This document shows positions 9,068 to 18,640 of a stretch of DNA of 41,493 nt, one piece after another. Every line of letters begins with the position of its first letter. Within the stretch, counting starts at the first letter, position 1. A program made the translations under genes and the position numbers. Under the pieces are notes generated by a model. It ran no database searches and was not told where the DNA came from. It saw only the letters and a program-made list of their open reading frames with translations. The stretch lies in NCBI GenBank assembly GCA_937884385.1, contig CALGCW010000121.1, positions 1-41,493 on the forward strand. Direction: 5' to 3'. Source of the stretch: an uncultured Clostridia bacterium. GTDB taxonomy: Bacteria; Bacillota; Clostridia; Oscillospirales; CAG-272.

Positions 9068-10536
9068 TAGTATTTCCTTGAGAGCTGTGCCTCACATTCC
9101 TCACGGGTAATCTTGCCCGCATTACACTGTGCCATCAGCTCAACGTCCTTTTCCTTAAGATTATAAAACATCATAACCACGGCTCCCGCAATAGTACCAA
9201 GCGCGGGAATAAGAGTATATACGAACCACATACCGTTAAGCGCACTTTCGGGCTGTGCCACGTTTTGCGCTGCAAGATCGGCAAAGTCGGTTGCGTTTAC
9301 CTCGACCCATCCGAAAAGTCCCATCAAGAACAGTCCAAGACTTCCGCCAATACTATAGGTGGCTTTTGTAATAAAGGATTTCATTGCAAAGAAAATACCC
9401 GAGCAATCCGTACCCGTTTTGTAACGGGCATATTCAATAGTATCGGGAGCGATGAATCCCGAGAAAATCGATCTTATGGTATTGGGGATAGCATATATCG
9501 TATGTAAAAGAATTACGAGCCAGGCATTCTCATATCCTGTGAAGAACATAATGAGGAACATAGCTCCCGCAATTATACTGCAAGCAATGAAGGAATTCTT
9601 TCTACCAAATTTTTTCGCTATTTTATCAGCGAAACCGCTGAGTATCATAGCAGGAATGAAGGCAAGAAGGACGGGAATACTGAGGAAGAGAGAGTTGTTA
9701 AGAAGATAGAAGGATACAAGGTTCTGCACAGCTCCTGCAGTAGCGGTACAGCAAACGATAAGCTCGGAAATAAGAACTATGGTCATATACTTATTTGTTT
9801 TTATACAGTTCCACATTTGTCGAAGAGTGTATTTTTCTTCTTTTTCATTCTCTGTGTTCTTAAGCTCTACGTTATACTCCTTGCCCACCTTGGCAAGAGG
9901 AATCATTGCAACCAAGCAAATAACTGAAATTATAATAGCAGCAACCGAAATAGGAACACCCACTCCCTCGCTGATGAGAACGGAAAGAGCAAGTCCTGCA
10001 AATACACCGCCAAGTACGGTAATAATACCTCTCATTTTGAGAATATGATTTCTTTCGTCCACGTTATCTGTAAGTGTAAGAACGAGAGAGTTCATAGGAA
10101 CCTCAATAAGAGTACAGGAAAAATCATAAATGATATACGTAATGGTAAACCAAGCGATCTTAACTGCGTCGGGAGCACCCGAGGGCATAAGGAAGAAGAG
10201 TATTGTTGCTATGGGACAAAAAGCAAAGGTCAGACGGAACCAAGGAAGATATTTACCCTTTCCTACGATCCTTTTAAGGAGCTTCCACTCGGTAATTTTA
10301 AGTTTATCAACAAAGAAACCGAAAACCACATCATCAACCGCATCAACTATTTTAACGATCAGAATGAATGCGGCAAGAGATGTCATACTAAGGCCCTGGA
10401 AAGCAAGGAACGTAGTCATATAGGAGGCTACGATCGCCATTCCGATCAGCCTTCCGATGTCTCCCGAATAATAAGCGGCTCTTTCTTTTGCGCCAAGATT
10501 AAAGCCCGCAAATTTATTAATCTTTTCTTTTTTCAT
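9067..10536 (-). CDS. GPH-family sugar:cation symporter
   Basis: A 489-residue, strongly hydrophobic protein with about 12 membrane segments. It resembles the glycoside-pentoside-hexuronide:cation symporters (melibiose carrier type) of the major facilitator superfamily. The DAVDDVVFGFFVDKL segment near residues 64-78 corresponds to the family's conserved Asp-rich motif after the second helix. It is the only transporter in the minus-strand operon and probably imports the oligosaccharide or glycoside that the neighbouring enzymes degrade. It starts 11 bp after the upstream esterase stop and ends in a TAATG overlap with the GH2 gene. The transported sugar is not readable from sequence. Confidence 0.88.
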   Translation of the reverse strand: MKKEKINKFAGFNLGAKERAAYYSGDIGRLIGMAIVASYMTTFLAFQGLSMTSLAAFILIVKIVDAVDDVVFGFFVDKLKITEWKLLKRIVGKGKYLPWFRLTFAFCPIATILFFLMPSGAPDAVKIAWFTITYIIYDFSCTLIEVPMNSLVLTLTDNVDERNHILKMRGIITVLGGVFAGLALSVLISEGVGVPISVAAIIISVICLVAMIPLAKVGKEYNVELKNTENEKEEKYTLRQMWNCIKTNKYMTIVLISELIVCCTATAGAVQNLVSFYLLNNSLFLSIPVLLAFIPAMILSGFADKIAKKFGRKNSFIACSIIAGAMFLIMFFTGYENAWLVILLHTIYAIPNTIRSIFSGFIAPDTIEYARYKTGTDCSGIFFAMKSFITKATYSIGGSLGLFLMGLFGWVEVNATDFADLAAQNVAQPESALNGMWFVYTLIPALGTIAGAVVMMFYNLKEKDVELMAQCNAGKITREECEAQLSRKY

Positions 10537-10547
10537 AGCATTTCTCC

Positions 10548-11576
10548 TTAATCAATTTTATTAATAATTGAATGTAAAGCACTGTCAATCTTCCGTATCA
10601 CATCTGCAGGAACACGAACCATCTCCATAAGTTCTCTTGCCGTGTTGTTTCCTATGGCAGCCATAAGACCCTCTACGGAATATCCCCTCGCTGCGGCTAC
10701 CATTTTAATTCCCTCAAACAAGGGGGCAAGAAGCTCTATTACCTCATCCGACTGCTTTCTTATGTGGTTTAAGGAGCATTCAACCGATAGTACGGGAGCA
10801 AAATCTGCATTGACGGAGGGCATCACCGTAGGAGCAGTAAAACCGGAGGTGGTCAATTTGCCGAAAAGCTCGCCGAGCCAGCCGATGCTATCGCCTACCC
10901 AATTTGGAACTCTCTCGGATACACTATTGGTAATGATCCAGTCTTCACCTGTTGAAAATCCGTGTCCGCCGAAGGAATAAACATGGCTTTCAAAGGAAAC
11001 GCCCTTTTCGGCAAGAGCAAGCTGCATCATAATTGCGTTTTTTACGTCAACCGTTCTGTCATCTCTCGCCGCCGCGATGAAGCAAGGAGAGGTGGATGTG
11101 CTTACGTGCTCGTTTGGCTGGGGCATACCCGGCTGGCACACATCGCAAATATCTTTAAGTATTGCAGGATATACAAGGATTGCTGCTGCAGGCTTATTTT
11201 TAGCCATTGTTGCCGCTGTGGCACAAAGGTGCCCACCCGCGGAAAAGCCAACTGCGGCAATTTTCTCCCTGTCTGTGAACCACTCGTCTGCGTGAGATTT
11301 AATATATTCCATTGCCGCCTCATAATCCTCAAGAGGATTGGGCCATTTGTTATGCTCACCCGTTGAATAGCGAAGAATAAATGCCTGATAGCCTGCTTTG
11401 AGATATGCCGCCGCTACCGGGTCTGCCTCTCTGTCCGAGCACATTGCGTATCCACCGCCCGGAAGAACGAGAATTGCAGGTCTTTTAGAGAACAGGAACT
11501 CACCGTTTGCCTCCTGAATATATGCGGTAAGTCTTACGTTTCTTTCTTCGTTTATTTTTATCTCAATATTTCTCAT
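10548..11576 (-). CDS. acetylxylan-esterase-like alpha/beta hydrolase with extra C-terminal domain
   Basis: This 342-residue protein belongs to the acetyl-xylan-esterase/BD-FAE-like branch of alpha/beta hydrolases. It has LVLPGGGY at about 36-43 (oxyanion region), the nucleophile elbow GFSAGGH with Ser112, a candidate Asp in AAARDDRTV and a His in GGHGFS. Such enzymes remove acetyl or other acyl groups from xylan-type oligosaccharides. After the hydrolase domain there is a helical tail at about 260-342 that is not part of the usual fold and that I do not recognise. Its start overlaps the GH3 stop by 4 bp (ATGA), so the two are coupled. No signal peptide is present. Confidence 0.83.
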   Translation of the reverse strand: MRNIEIKINEERNVRLTAYIQEANGEFLFSKRPAILVLPGGGYAMCSDREADPVAAAYLKAGYQAFILRYSTGEHNKWPNPLEDYEAAMEYIKSHADEWFTDREKIAAVGFSAGGHLCATAATMAKNKPAAAILVYPAILKDICDVCQPGMPQPNEHVSTSTSPCFIAAARDDRTVDVKNAIMMQLALAEKGVSFESHVYSFGGHGFSTGEDWIITNSVSERVPNWVGDSIGWLGELFGKLTTSGFTAPTVMPSVNADFAPVLSVECSLNHIRKQSDEVIELLAPLFEGIKMVAAARGYSVEGLMAAIGNNTARELMEMVRVPADVIRKIDSALHSIINKID

Positions 11577-14035
11577 AAAACATTCTCCTTATTAAGCTTT
11601 AATGCAAGGTCTATCATTCTCGCGGCACACCTTCTTATTTCTGTTTCCGTAAGAGGATATTTTGCCTCGGTATTATTAAGAGCTGTTATAATATCCTGAT
11701 AGTGAATTGCCGTACCGGGCATCATAATGTCATTGCCCGCCTTGATGGCTCCGCTTGCCACGGCTACGGGGTACTTAAGATTTGGATTTGTCACGTTTCC
11801 GCTGACCCAGTCACTCATAACGATTCCTTTATATCCCCACTCCCCACGAAGCAGAGTTTCAAGCAGATCGTATCGGGACGAGGTATGCTCACCATTTAGC
11901 AGATTATATGAGCTCATCACCGTCGCGGGATCACTTTCCTTAATAGCTATCTCAAAGCCCTTGAGGTAAATATCTCTGAGGGTACGCTGACTCATAATTG
12001 AATTTGAATGCATTCTGTTCGTTTCTTGATTGTTTGCGCAGAAATGCTTTATGGACACTCCACAGCCACTGTGTGCCTGCACTCCGTTTGTGATTGCGGC
12101 AGCAGTTTTTCCGCTGATCAAGGGATCCTCGGAGAAATATTCAAAGTTTCTTCCGCAAAGGGGCAGACGGTGGATATTCATAGCAGGAGCAAGCCAGATA
12201 TGAACACCAAATCTCTCCATCTCTTCTGCAACGATGTCACCGCAGGCTTTACATACGTCTTCGCTCCAGCTTTGTGCAAGAGCGGTTCCGATCGGCATTG
12301 CAGTGCAGTATTGGTAATGTATCTCACCGTGTCGCTCCTCAATCTCCTTATCAAGTCCGAGCATCTTCAAAACATAATCAGGAAGCAGAGCCTTTATCAT
12401 ATCAAGAGTGCCGTCGTCAATAGAATATGTGCCACGCTCGTCAACTCCGTATTTCGGATTAAGTCGCAGGCCCGCAGGTCCGTCTGCCATAATGACAACG
12501 GGGATTCCCTTATCCTGTAATCTGTCGGTGGTTTCCCCTGCGGAGCCGGGAACTCTGAAGCCCGCGTTTCCGATAATGCTGTTATGCTTGTTTCCGTCAT
12601 CAAATGCTCCGGTGCAAAGATAAACGGCTTCTTCTATACTGAGGGATTCTGCTATTTTTTTCGCCTTATCGCTGATAGAAGGCGTCTCGGGTGCTATCTT
12701 GATAATATCAGAGGATCTTACCTCCAAATGCTTTACTCCCTCGGGGATACAGTATTTCTTTCTTTCGCTTGGTCTGAGATCGGTGAAATCCGCCTGCCCG
12801 CCAACAGAATGAAGCTCCTGAACCACCGTATCTTCATCAAGTGATAAAACTGCACAAACAAAGGTATCCGCCACGGATGAGCCGAGGTGAAGTATGTATT
12901 CGCCGCGCTCAAGGATTGAAGATGTACTTTCTTCATCAAATGATGTGATACTGCGGATATCAAATGAAAGCGTTACGGTTTCACTCTCTCCAGGCAAAAG
13001 CTCTTTCGTCTTACAAAAGGCACAAAGCACCTTGCTTGGTTGGTCGAGCCTTCCCTCGGGGATAGTAACGTAAAGCTGTGCTACCTCTTTTCCTCTGAAG
13101 CTGCCGACGTTCTTTACGTTAGCTTTTACGTTAACGTTGCTACCGTTCGTGTTAGCATCAATGAAATCAATACTGAAGTCGGTGTAAGAAAGGCCGTAGC
13201 CAAATGGGAAAAGAGGCTTCTTTCGGAAGGTTTCAAAGTAGCGATAGCCTACGTATATTCCTTCCTTATATCTTGTATCATCGGGATCGCCGAAATCCCC
13301 CTCATGACAGTAGTCATCCCATCTTGCCCAAGTGGTAGTAAGCTTGCCCGAGGGGTAAGACTTACCGAGCAACAGGTCAGCAAGGGCATCTCCTATGGCA
13401 ATGCCTAACTGAGATAATAGGAGGAGGTTGTCCACACGGTCGAGAATGGGAGAGATGTCAACGACCCCACCCGTATTCAATACAAGTAAAAACTTTTTAT
13501 AAGTATTTTGCAATCTCAAAATATCTCTTATCTCGGTTTCGCTGAGCTCAAAATTACCGCTTTCAACCGAACGGTCAGAGCCCTCACCGCTGTTTCGACC
13601 GAGAACGTATATGGCTACGTCACCTTCTGCATCGAGTGGGAAATCATATTCGGGCTCTGCCATAATAGCACCGATGCCGAGCATAATTGCACCGATGCCT
13701 TCTGTCAGGATCTTTTGCTTGATATCCTCCCTGTGCTTTTTTTCACACTCTGCGAAGAGATGCTCATAGCTGTCAAGCCACTTTTTTGACGTGACGGTAA
13801 AGCCTGCATTCTCAAGCCCCTCTTCAATTCCCACGTAGTGACGAACATTGACGTCACCCGAGCCGGTGCCGCCCTTTATGGTCTTTCTTGCGGCGTTGCC
13901 ATATAAAGCCACCTTGCAGGGCTTATCAAGCGGGAAATCTCCGTTTCGCTTCAAGAAAAGGGTGCACTCCGAAGAAAGCTCACGCACTCGTCTTATATGC
14001 TCTATTTCGTATTTTTCCATATTATTTTCCATCAT
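11573..14035 (-). CDS. GH3 beta-glycosidase with permuted domains
   Basis: The 820-residue protein has GH3 domains in reversed order. The alpha/beta-sandwich domain that normally follows the barrel comes first (about 1-245, with GGTGSGDV and GRNSGEGSD). A fibronectin-III-like domain follows (about 270-385), and the TIM barrel comes last (about 440-800). The nucleophile is Asp742 in GIVMSDW, and the KHFCANNQE segment is the substrate-binding region of the barrel. Reversed GH3 enzymes are known from Ruminococcus and Butyrivibrio beta-glucosidases. There is no signal peptide. The ATG at 14035 is preferred because GAGAGG lies 7 bp upstream; it overlaps the GH78 stop by 14 bp. Beta-glucosidase or beta-xylosidase activity is likely. 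Confidence 0.87.
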   Translation of the reverse strand: MMENNMEKYEIEHIRRVRELSSECTLFLKRNGDFPLDKPCKVALYGNAARKTIKGGTGSGDVNVRHYVGIEEGLENAGFTVTSKKWLDSYEHLFAECEKKHREDIKQKILTEGIGAIMLGIGAIMAEPEYDFPLDAEGDVAIYVLGRNSGEGSDRSVESGNFELSETEIRDILRLQNTYKKFLLVLNTGGVVDISPILDRVDNLLLLSQLGIAIGDALADLLLGKSYPSGKLTTTWARWDDYCHEGDFGDPDDTRYKEGIYVGYRYFETFRKKPLFPFGYGLSYTDFSIDFIDANTNGSNVNVKANVKNVGSFRGKEVAQLYVTIPEGRLDQPSKVLCAFCKTKELLPGESETVTLSFDIRSITSFDEESTSSILERGEYILHLGSSVADTFVCAVLSLDEDTVVQELHSVGGQADFTDLRPSERKKYCIPEGVKHLEVRSSDIIKIAPETPSISDKAKKIAESLSIEEAVYLCTGAFDDGNKHNSIIGNAGFRVPGSAGETTDRLQDKGIPVVIMADGPAGLRLNPKYGVDERGTYSIDDGTLDMIKALLPDYVLKMLGLDKEIEERHGEIHYQYCTAMPIGTALAQSWSEDVCKACGDIVAEEMERFGVHIWLAPAMNIHRLPLCGRNFEYFSEDPLISGKTAAAITNGVQAHSGCGVSIKHFCANNQETNRMHSNSIMSQRTLRDIYLKGFEIAIKESDPATVMSSYNLLNGEHTSSRYDLLETLLRGEWGYKGIVMSDWVSGNVTNPNLKYPVAVASGAIKAGNDIMMPGTAIHYQDIITALNNTEAKYPLTETEIRRCAARMIDLALKLNKENVL

Positions 14036-16370
14036 CTGTTAACCTCTCTTCAAATAAATAATCTCCGCCGAGAAGAAGCAAATTTTTTCCACTCGGCATT
14101 GTCAGATGTGCCTTTGCTCCGTCGGGAACAGAGCAAGAGTATATAAATACCTCGTCTTTTATCTCCCAGGAGGATTTTATCAATCCGAATTTTGTTTTAT
14201 ACTCCGCCTTTGCATAGGTGAGTGAGCCACCAAAAACAGGAATTAAGTCAAATTCCTCAAATCCCGGCTTGTCAAAGCGAGGGCGAATTCCACCGATATA
14301 TTCAAACAAAAATTGACATACGGCGCCCAAGGAATAGTGATTAAAGCTATCTCTGAATCTGTCAAATCCGTCCCAATTCTCGGGCATTGTGGTAGCTCCC
14401 ATCAGAATCGGGCTAAGCCAAGAGGGTGTTTCGGTTTGCTCTAAAATTTTGAAAGCCTCCTCCTTAAGACCGTTATTGCAAAGGGTGGGAAGAAGATAGA
14501 CGGTAGATAAAAAGCCTGTGTTCAGGTGATAGCTTGCATTAACGATTTCTTTTCTCAGTTCGCTGATTACAAGTGCCTTTTTGTCGTCTTCTACCATATC
14601 CAGGGCAAGTGCACGAACGTATGCCGCCTGATGTCCCTTTTGTATAACGCCCTCATCTGATATCAGGTATCTACTGTAAGCATATTTCAGTTTTTTTGCG
14701 ATCCTTGCATATTTCTCGGCATCCTCGTGTCTGCCAAGAATTTTTGCCATATGAGAAAGATTATCGCAGCTTCTTTTGGTGTAGGCGGTAGCGACCTCGG
14801 GCTTTCCGTATTTCGCCATATGAGTCACGTAATCTGCCGCTGTTCCGCCCTTCATAAACAGCTCTATAACCTCGGGTGCAGGCGGGAGAGGCTCGTTCCA
14901 TTCTCCGTAATGGAATCGGGTATCGTAAATCAGATCGCCCTCGCCCTCTTTATACCAAGGCTTATCCGAATGCAAGGGGTTCTTCTCCTTCATACAGGAA
15001 AGGGAGAAATCTACCCAGCGACGGGCACATTCATAGTGATCCTCTAAAATCCTCTTGTTTCCGTACATAAGGTAGAGCTGATACGGGATCCAGACTGCGC
15101 TGTCTCCCCATCCCACACTATCCTCGCCTATATGACCGTCCCCATCAGGACCTGCAAGAGCCATTGCGGGATTTGTCTTTTTTATTTTTTCAAGCTCTGC
15201 CGGGTTATGCACCGACGAGGTAGATGGGAAAGTGATTCCAACCTTACCGCTTGAATATTGTTCTATTCTCTGATCTGCAAGCCATTTTTCAAAGAAGCTC
15301 TCCACGTCCATAAAATAAGCCGCAGTATTTACGTATATCTGTGCGTCACCGGTCCAGGCATTTCTCTCACGTGTGGGGCAATCAACGGGGACGTCAAGAA
15401 AGTTGCCCTTTTGACTCCACCTTGCGTTTTCCACCAATTTATTTATAAGTGGATTGGAGCATTTGAAGTCGCCGACCTCCTCCATATCCGAATAAAGGGC
15501 AATCGCACAAAATTCACCAGCCTCTATGCCCTCAATAAGAGCATATCTGAAGCCGAAGCAGCTGAAATGAGGTGTGTATTCTTCTGTATCACCGCCACGG
15601 CAGATATATGTGATCTCTTGAAATTCCTTCATTTCGCCATCGCAGTTTGCGGTGGAAAATGCTCCGTTTTTGTCAAGCCCCTCGCCGTGCTTTATGTGTA
15701 TTATCTGGCCGGGGGTGGTATTGTGCAAAGTCATCTTTACATATCCCGCAATATTTTGTCCAAAATCGGCAACAAGATTTCCTGCACTGTCTCTGAAAAG
15801 CTTTCCCGAAAATCGTTCCTTTTCTCTTACGGGAACACCTTCGGTTTTTATCATCTCTGCATCCGTGTGGTCGTTTGAAATAGTAGCACTCAACCACTCA
15901 CAGGGCGTTATACGGGCATCGTAAAGTTCACCCTTTTGCATATCACTTGAAATTATCGCACCGCAGGATACGAGAAAGTTCTCATCGGTGTTTATATATT
16001 CCGTATTTCCATTCTCGTATTTTAACTCCAACGAGGCGCAAATAGAGAGCGTATATCCGAAGTTGTTTTTCCATCTCCACCAGCCGTCGCCCACGGTACT
16101 TTGCCATATATTCTCACCGAGGCGAAGATTTTTCATAACGTCATAGCTTTGAACCTGTATTCTGTGGTAATAACTTGTAAATCCGGGAGTAAATTTATCC
16201 TCGGTAACCGCCTCACCGTTTATTTGTGTCGTGTATAATCCGTGGGAGGTGATATGTAGTGTGGCAGAACAAAGTCCCTCTTTTACACAGAACCTTCTCA
16301 AAAATACAGGAACAAGAGGGGTATTCTCGCCGTCACCGGGATGCGATATCCATTTTGCATTATTCATCAT
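14022..16370 (-). CDS. GH78 alpha-L-rhamnosidase
   Basis: This 782-residue protein carries the GH78 signature DCPTRERNAWTGDAQ (residues 330-344), in which Glu335 is the probable general acid. GATTMPENWDGF supplies the probable base, Glu664. N-terminal beta domains include the GLYTTQING and GDGWWRW segments typical of the family. The enzyme releases terminal alpha-L-rhamnose from pectic oligosaccharides, flavonoid glycosides or saponins. It lacks a signal peptide, so its substrate must be imported. It starts 3 bp after the upstream esterase and its stop overlaps the GH3 start. It is the best clue that the operon's substrate contains rhamnose. Confidence 0.9.
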   Translation of the reverse strand: MMNNAKWISHPGDGENTPLVPVFLRRFCVKEGLCSATLHITSHGLYTTQINGEAVTEDKFTPGFTSYYHRIQVQSYDVMKNLRLGENIWQSTVGDGWWRWKNNFGYTLSICASLELKYENGNTEYINTDENFLVSCGAIISSDMQKGELYDARITPCEWLSATISNDHTDAEMIKTEGVPVREKERFSGKLFRDSAGNLVADFGQNIAGYVKMTLHNTTPGQIIHIKHGEGLDKNGAFSTANCDGEMKEFQEITYICRGGDTEEYTPHFSCFGFRYALIEGIEAGEFCAIALYSDMEEVGDFKCSNPLINKLVENARWSQKGNFLDVPVDCPTRERNAWTGDAQIYVNTAAYFMDVESFFEKWLADQRIEQYSSGKVGITFPSTSSVHNPAELEKIKKTNPAMALAGPDGDGHIGEDSVGWGDSAVWIPYQLYLMYGNKRILEDHYECARRWVDFSLSCMKEKNPLHSDKPWYKEGEGDLIYDTRFHYGEWNEPLPPAPEVIELFMKGGTAADYVTHMAKYGKPEVATAYTKRSCDNLSHMAKILGRHEDAEKYARIAKKLKYAYSRYLISDEGVIQKGHQAAYVRALALDMVEDDKKALVISELRKEIVNASYHLNTGFLSTVYLLPTLCNNGLKEEAFKILEQTETPSWLSPILMGATTMPENWDGFDRFRDSFNHYSLGAVCQFLFEYIGGIRPRFDKPGFEEFDLIPVFGGSLTYAKAEYKTKFGLIKSSWEIKDEVFIYSCSVPDGAKAHLTMPSGKNLLLLGGDYLFEERLTDDGK

Positions 16371-16373
16371 AGC

Positions 16374-17390
16374 TTATTTTCCATCCGTGTATTTTTTCAT
16401 AAAAGCGATTATGTGATCAAAGCACTCCCTTGCGTATTGGTTTTCTCCAAGCATATTCAAATAGCCGTGCGGAAGGGGACATACTTCTTTTTCAATAAAG
16501 AAATATTCGTTTTCACATCCAATCTCCGTCAGTCGCTTTGAAAATGCACTCATATCATCGGGAAATCCGTCTGTATTACCTGCAGTCATAAAGCTGGGAG
16601 CGTATCCTTCCTTGATATATTCATAAGCATTGTGCTTTTTTACCGCAGCGCTCCTCATATTCATAGTTCCCATATAGTTGCCAAGCATCAACTTAAGCTT
16701 TAATCCGAAATTGCTTATAATGAAGGGGGCGTCATCAATAATCAATGCAGAAAGCTCATCCTTTTCAAGCGAAGGCGTGATACCAAGGCTTTTTCTATAC
16801 TCTTCGTTTACCATAAGAGAGCCGTACTGACCTGCAAGGATAGCTCCTGCGGATTGCCCGAAAATCACAACGTTTGTCATATCAAGACCGTAAAGCTCTG
16901 CGTTTTTCTTCAAAAATGCGATTGCTTGCTCCATCTGAATAAGCGGTACGGGGAAATGACAGTCAGGCACCAGAGCATAATTGACGTTTACAAGATTAAA
17001 GCCCTCAGCTACTACCTCGTTAAGAAGTCTGTTTGCATCATCATTTGCCGCCATAGGATCACCCATTGCCTTATCGCCGCCAAAGAAGCCACCGCCGTGG
17101 AAGTATATTACTGTAGGACGGATTACCGTAGTGTCCTCGTTTGGATATGAGATATCAAGATAACTGTTGGGATATTCCGTTCCGTACTTGATTTCAGTGA
17201 TATACAGCTGTCCGTTTTCCTTGATCTTTTTCTCGGGATTGCCAAAGGGCTCATAGGAATTTATGGGCTTTCCTTTATAGAGCAGATCTTGTATCTTACC
17301 GATAATGATTTGCGGATGATGGTATACGTATGCCGCCACGCTCACCACGGCTACGGTCATAATTAACAAAACTAAGATTACATACTCCAT
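16374..17390 (-). CDS. membrane-anchored alpha/beta-hydrolase esterase
   Basis: A 338-residue HSL-type esterase and the first gene of the minus-strand operon. A hydrophobic segment at about 3-23 probably anchors it in the membrane. The soluble domain has the oxyanion motif FHGGGF (98-103), the elbow GQSAG with Ser180, an AGNTDGFPDD segment with a candidate Asp, and LPHGYL with a candidate His. It is transcribed divergently from the AraC-type regulator about 165 bp away. Whether the hydrolase faces outward cannot be settled from sequence. It may deacylate the substrate at the membrane before or during uptake. Confidence 0.82.
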   Translation of the reverse strand: MEYVILVLLIMTVAVVSVAAYVYHHPQIIIGKIQDLLYKGKPINSYEPFGNPEKKIKENGQLYITEIKYGTEYPNSYLDISYPNEDTTVIRPTVIYFHGGGFFGGDKAMGDPMAANDDANRLLNEVVAEGFNLVNVNYALVPDCHFPVPLIQMEQAIAFLKKNAELYGLDMTNVVIFGQSAGAILAGQYGSLMVNEEYRKSLGITPSLEKDELSALIIDDAPFIISNFGLKLKLMLGNYMGTMNMRSAAVKKHNAYEYIKEGYAPSFMTAGNTDGFPDDMSAFSKRLTEIGCENEYFFIEKEVCPLPHGYLNMLGENQYARECFDHIIAFMKKYTDGK

Positions 17391-17488
17391 AAAAAATCCT
17401 CACAAGCTGAATTTTGATATTTTTCTACAATTATATTGTATCACTACAAAAAATTAAAAAATACTATATATTTTACGAAGAAAATAGG

Positions 17489-17517
17489 TTGATTTTAACT
17501 TTATCTTGTGTTATTAT
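17489..17517 (+). promoter_or_regulatory. sigma-A-type promoter of the AraC gene
   Basis: TTGATT (17489-17494) and TATTAT (17512-17517) are separated by 17 bp, about 40 bp before the chosen start codon. The spacing is ideal and each box is close to consensus. I could not find an equally clear promoter for the opposite-strand operon, which would fit a need for activation by the AraC protein. Confidence 0.55.
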
Positions 17518-17556
17518 ATAAATTGTACAAAGATTTTAATGCTGAGGAGGGCAAAA

Positions 17557-18600
17557 ATGAGTCGCTATACGATAGAAGAGCTGCATCGCTTGGATAAGAT
17601 AGAAGAGCTCGGAAAGAAATACCGTTCAAAATTCGGCAAGAATTTATCTCATGCAAAGTATCTTTTGCTCACAAAATACAGCAACGGATCGTTTCCGTCA
17701 ATAGAATATATTAATTCTTCCGCGTTTGAGGCAGAAAGTAAAAAAATTGAAGACCTTCTTGCAAAGCAATTCAGAAAAATGGGGCTTCCTGCAAGCGAGT
17801 TTATTAAAGACGATTGCGACATAGAGATAGAAAAACTGCTTCGATACGTAGATATTCCAAAGCATCATCACGATTTTTTAGAGCTGGTTTACGTTGTGAG
17901 GGGCGTTTGCTATCATACCGTAGAGGGAGTACCTTATGAACAAACAACAGGATGCTTTACGATCATTAATTCAAGTGTAGATCATCAGCTTTCCGCGCTT
18001 GACGATTGCCTTTGCTTTACGATAAAGGTAAGGCCCGATAAGTTTGTAAATTTTAATATTCCGAATTTACCTTTCTTTGCAATCCCTATATGCTTTGAAT
18101 GTGGTAATGACGAATTCATACCAAATATTATTCTGGAACTTTATGATCAACAGGAAGGCAATCTACCGTATCACGGTGAAATGATGACTCTTTTGCTTCA
18201 ATCAATTTTGGTTTACTGTATGCAGAACTACGGTGATACCCGACAGGTTTTGATGTCATTTCCTGCGAAAGAGGGAAAATGGATCGGCGTTCTCAACTAT
18301 ATGTATGAAAATTATCGCAGCATAACAATGCGGGAGCTTTCAAGGCATTTTGGTTACAGCGAACCATATTTTTCAAAGCTGTTTCATAAGGAGATGGGTA
18401 AAACCTTCACTGAGGTATTAAAGGAATTTAAGCTCAGAGAGGCCGCAAAGCTGTTGCAAACAAAGAAGCTCAAGCTTGCCCAAATTTGCGAAGAGGTGGG
18501 GTACGGAGACGTAACCAAGTTTATTAAGGACTTTAAAAAGCAATATGGTATGACCCCGATAAAGTATCAAAAGAGCTATATGCAAAAAGACGTTTTATAA
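17557..18600 (+). CDS. AraC-family transcriptional regulator
   Basis: The ATG at 17557 is preferred over an upstream ATG at 17506 because GAGGAGG (17544-17550) lies 6 bp before it and the upstream codons overlap the promoter. The 347-residue product has a cupin-like sensor domain (about 105-200, with HHHDFLELVYVVRG) and a C-terminal pair of AraC helix-turn-helix motifs (about 250-345, with SRHFGYSEPYFSKLFHKEMG and ICEEVGYGDVTKF). Such proteins sense a sugar and usually activate nearby catabolic genes. It is divergent from the rhamnosidase-esterase operon, the likely target. The sensed ligand is not known. Confidence 0.88.
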   Translation: MSRYTIEELHRLDKIEELGKKYRSKFGKNLSHAKYLLLTKYSNGSFPSIEYINSSAFEAESKKIEDLLAKQFRKMGLPASEFIKDDCDIEIEKLLRYVDIPKHHHDFLELVYVVRGVCYHTVEGVPYEQTTGCFTIINSSVDHQLSALDDCLCFTIKVRPDKFVNFNIPNLPFFAIPICFECGNDEFIPNIILELYDQQEGNLPYHGEMMTLLLQSILVYCMQNYGDTRQVLMSFPAKEGKWIGVLNYMYENYRSITMRELSRHFGYSEPYFSKLFHKEMGKTFTEVLKEFKLREAAKLLQTKKLKLAQICEEVGYGDVTKFIKDFKKQYGMTPIKYQKSYMQKDVL

Positions 18601-18605
18601 ACAAA

Positions 18606-18640
18606 AATAGCCGAGCTTGACAAATTCAAGCTCGGCTATT
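18606..18640 (+). terminator. terminator hairpin after the AraC gene
   Basis: A perfect 15-bp stem pairs 18606-18620 with 18626-18640 (AATAGCCGAGCTTGA / TCAAGCTCGGCTATT) around the loop CAAAT. It lies 5 bp after the regulator's stop codon. The T-run is poor on the plus strand (ATTATTGGTTT) and better on the minus strand, so it may also stop transcripts from the other side. Confidence 0.7.

Noticed and set aside
10045..11366. Plus-strand frames opposite the symporter and esterase genes
   Set aside because: Shadows of conserved minus-strand genes; no domains, no promoter and no ribosome sites.
17506..17556. Upstream start that would extend the AraC protein by 17 residues
   Set aside because: It overlaps the promoter -10 region, lacks a ribosome site, and a strong GAGGAGG precedes the ATG at 17557.
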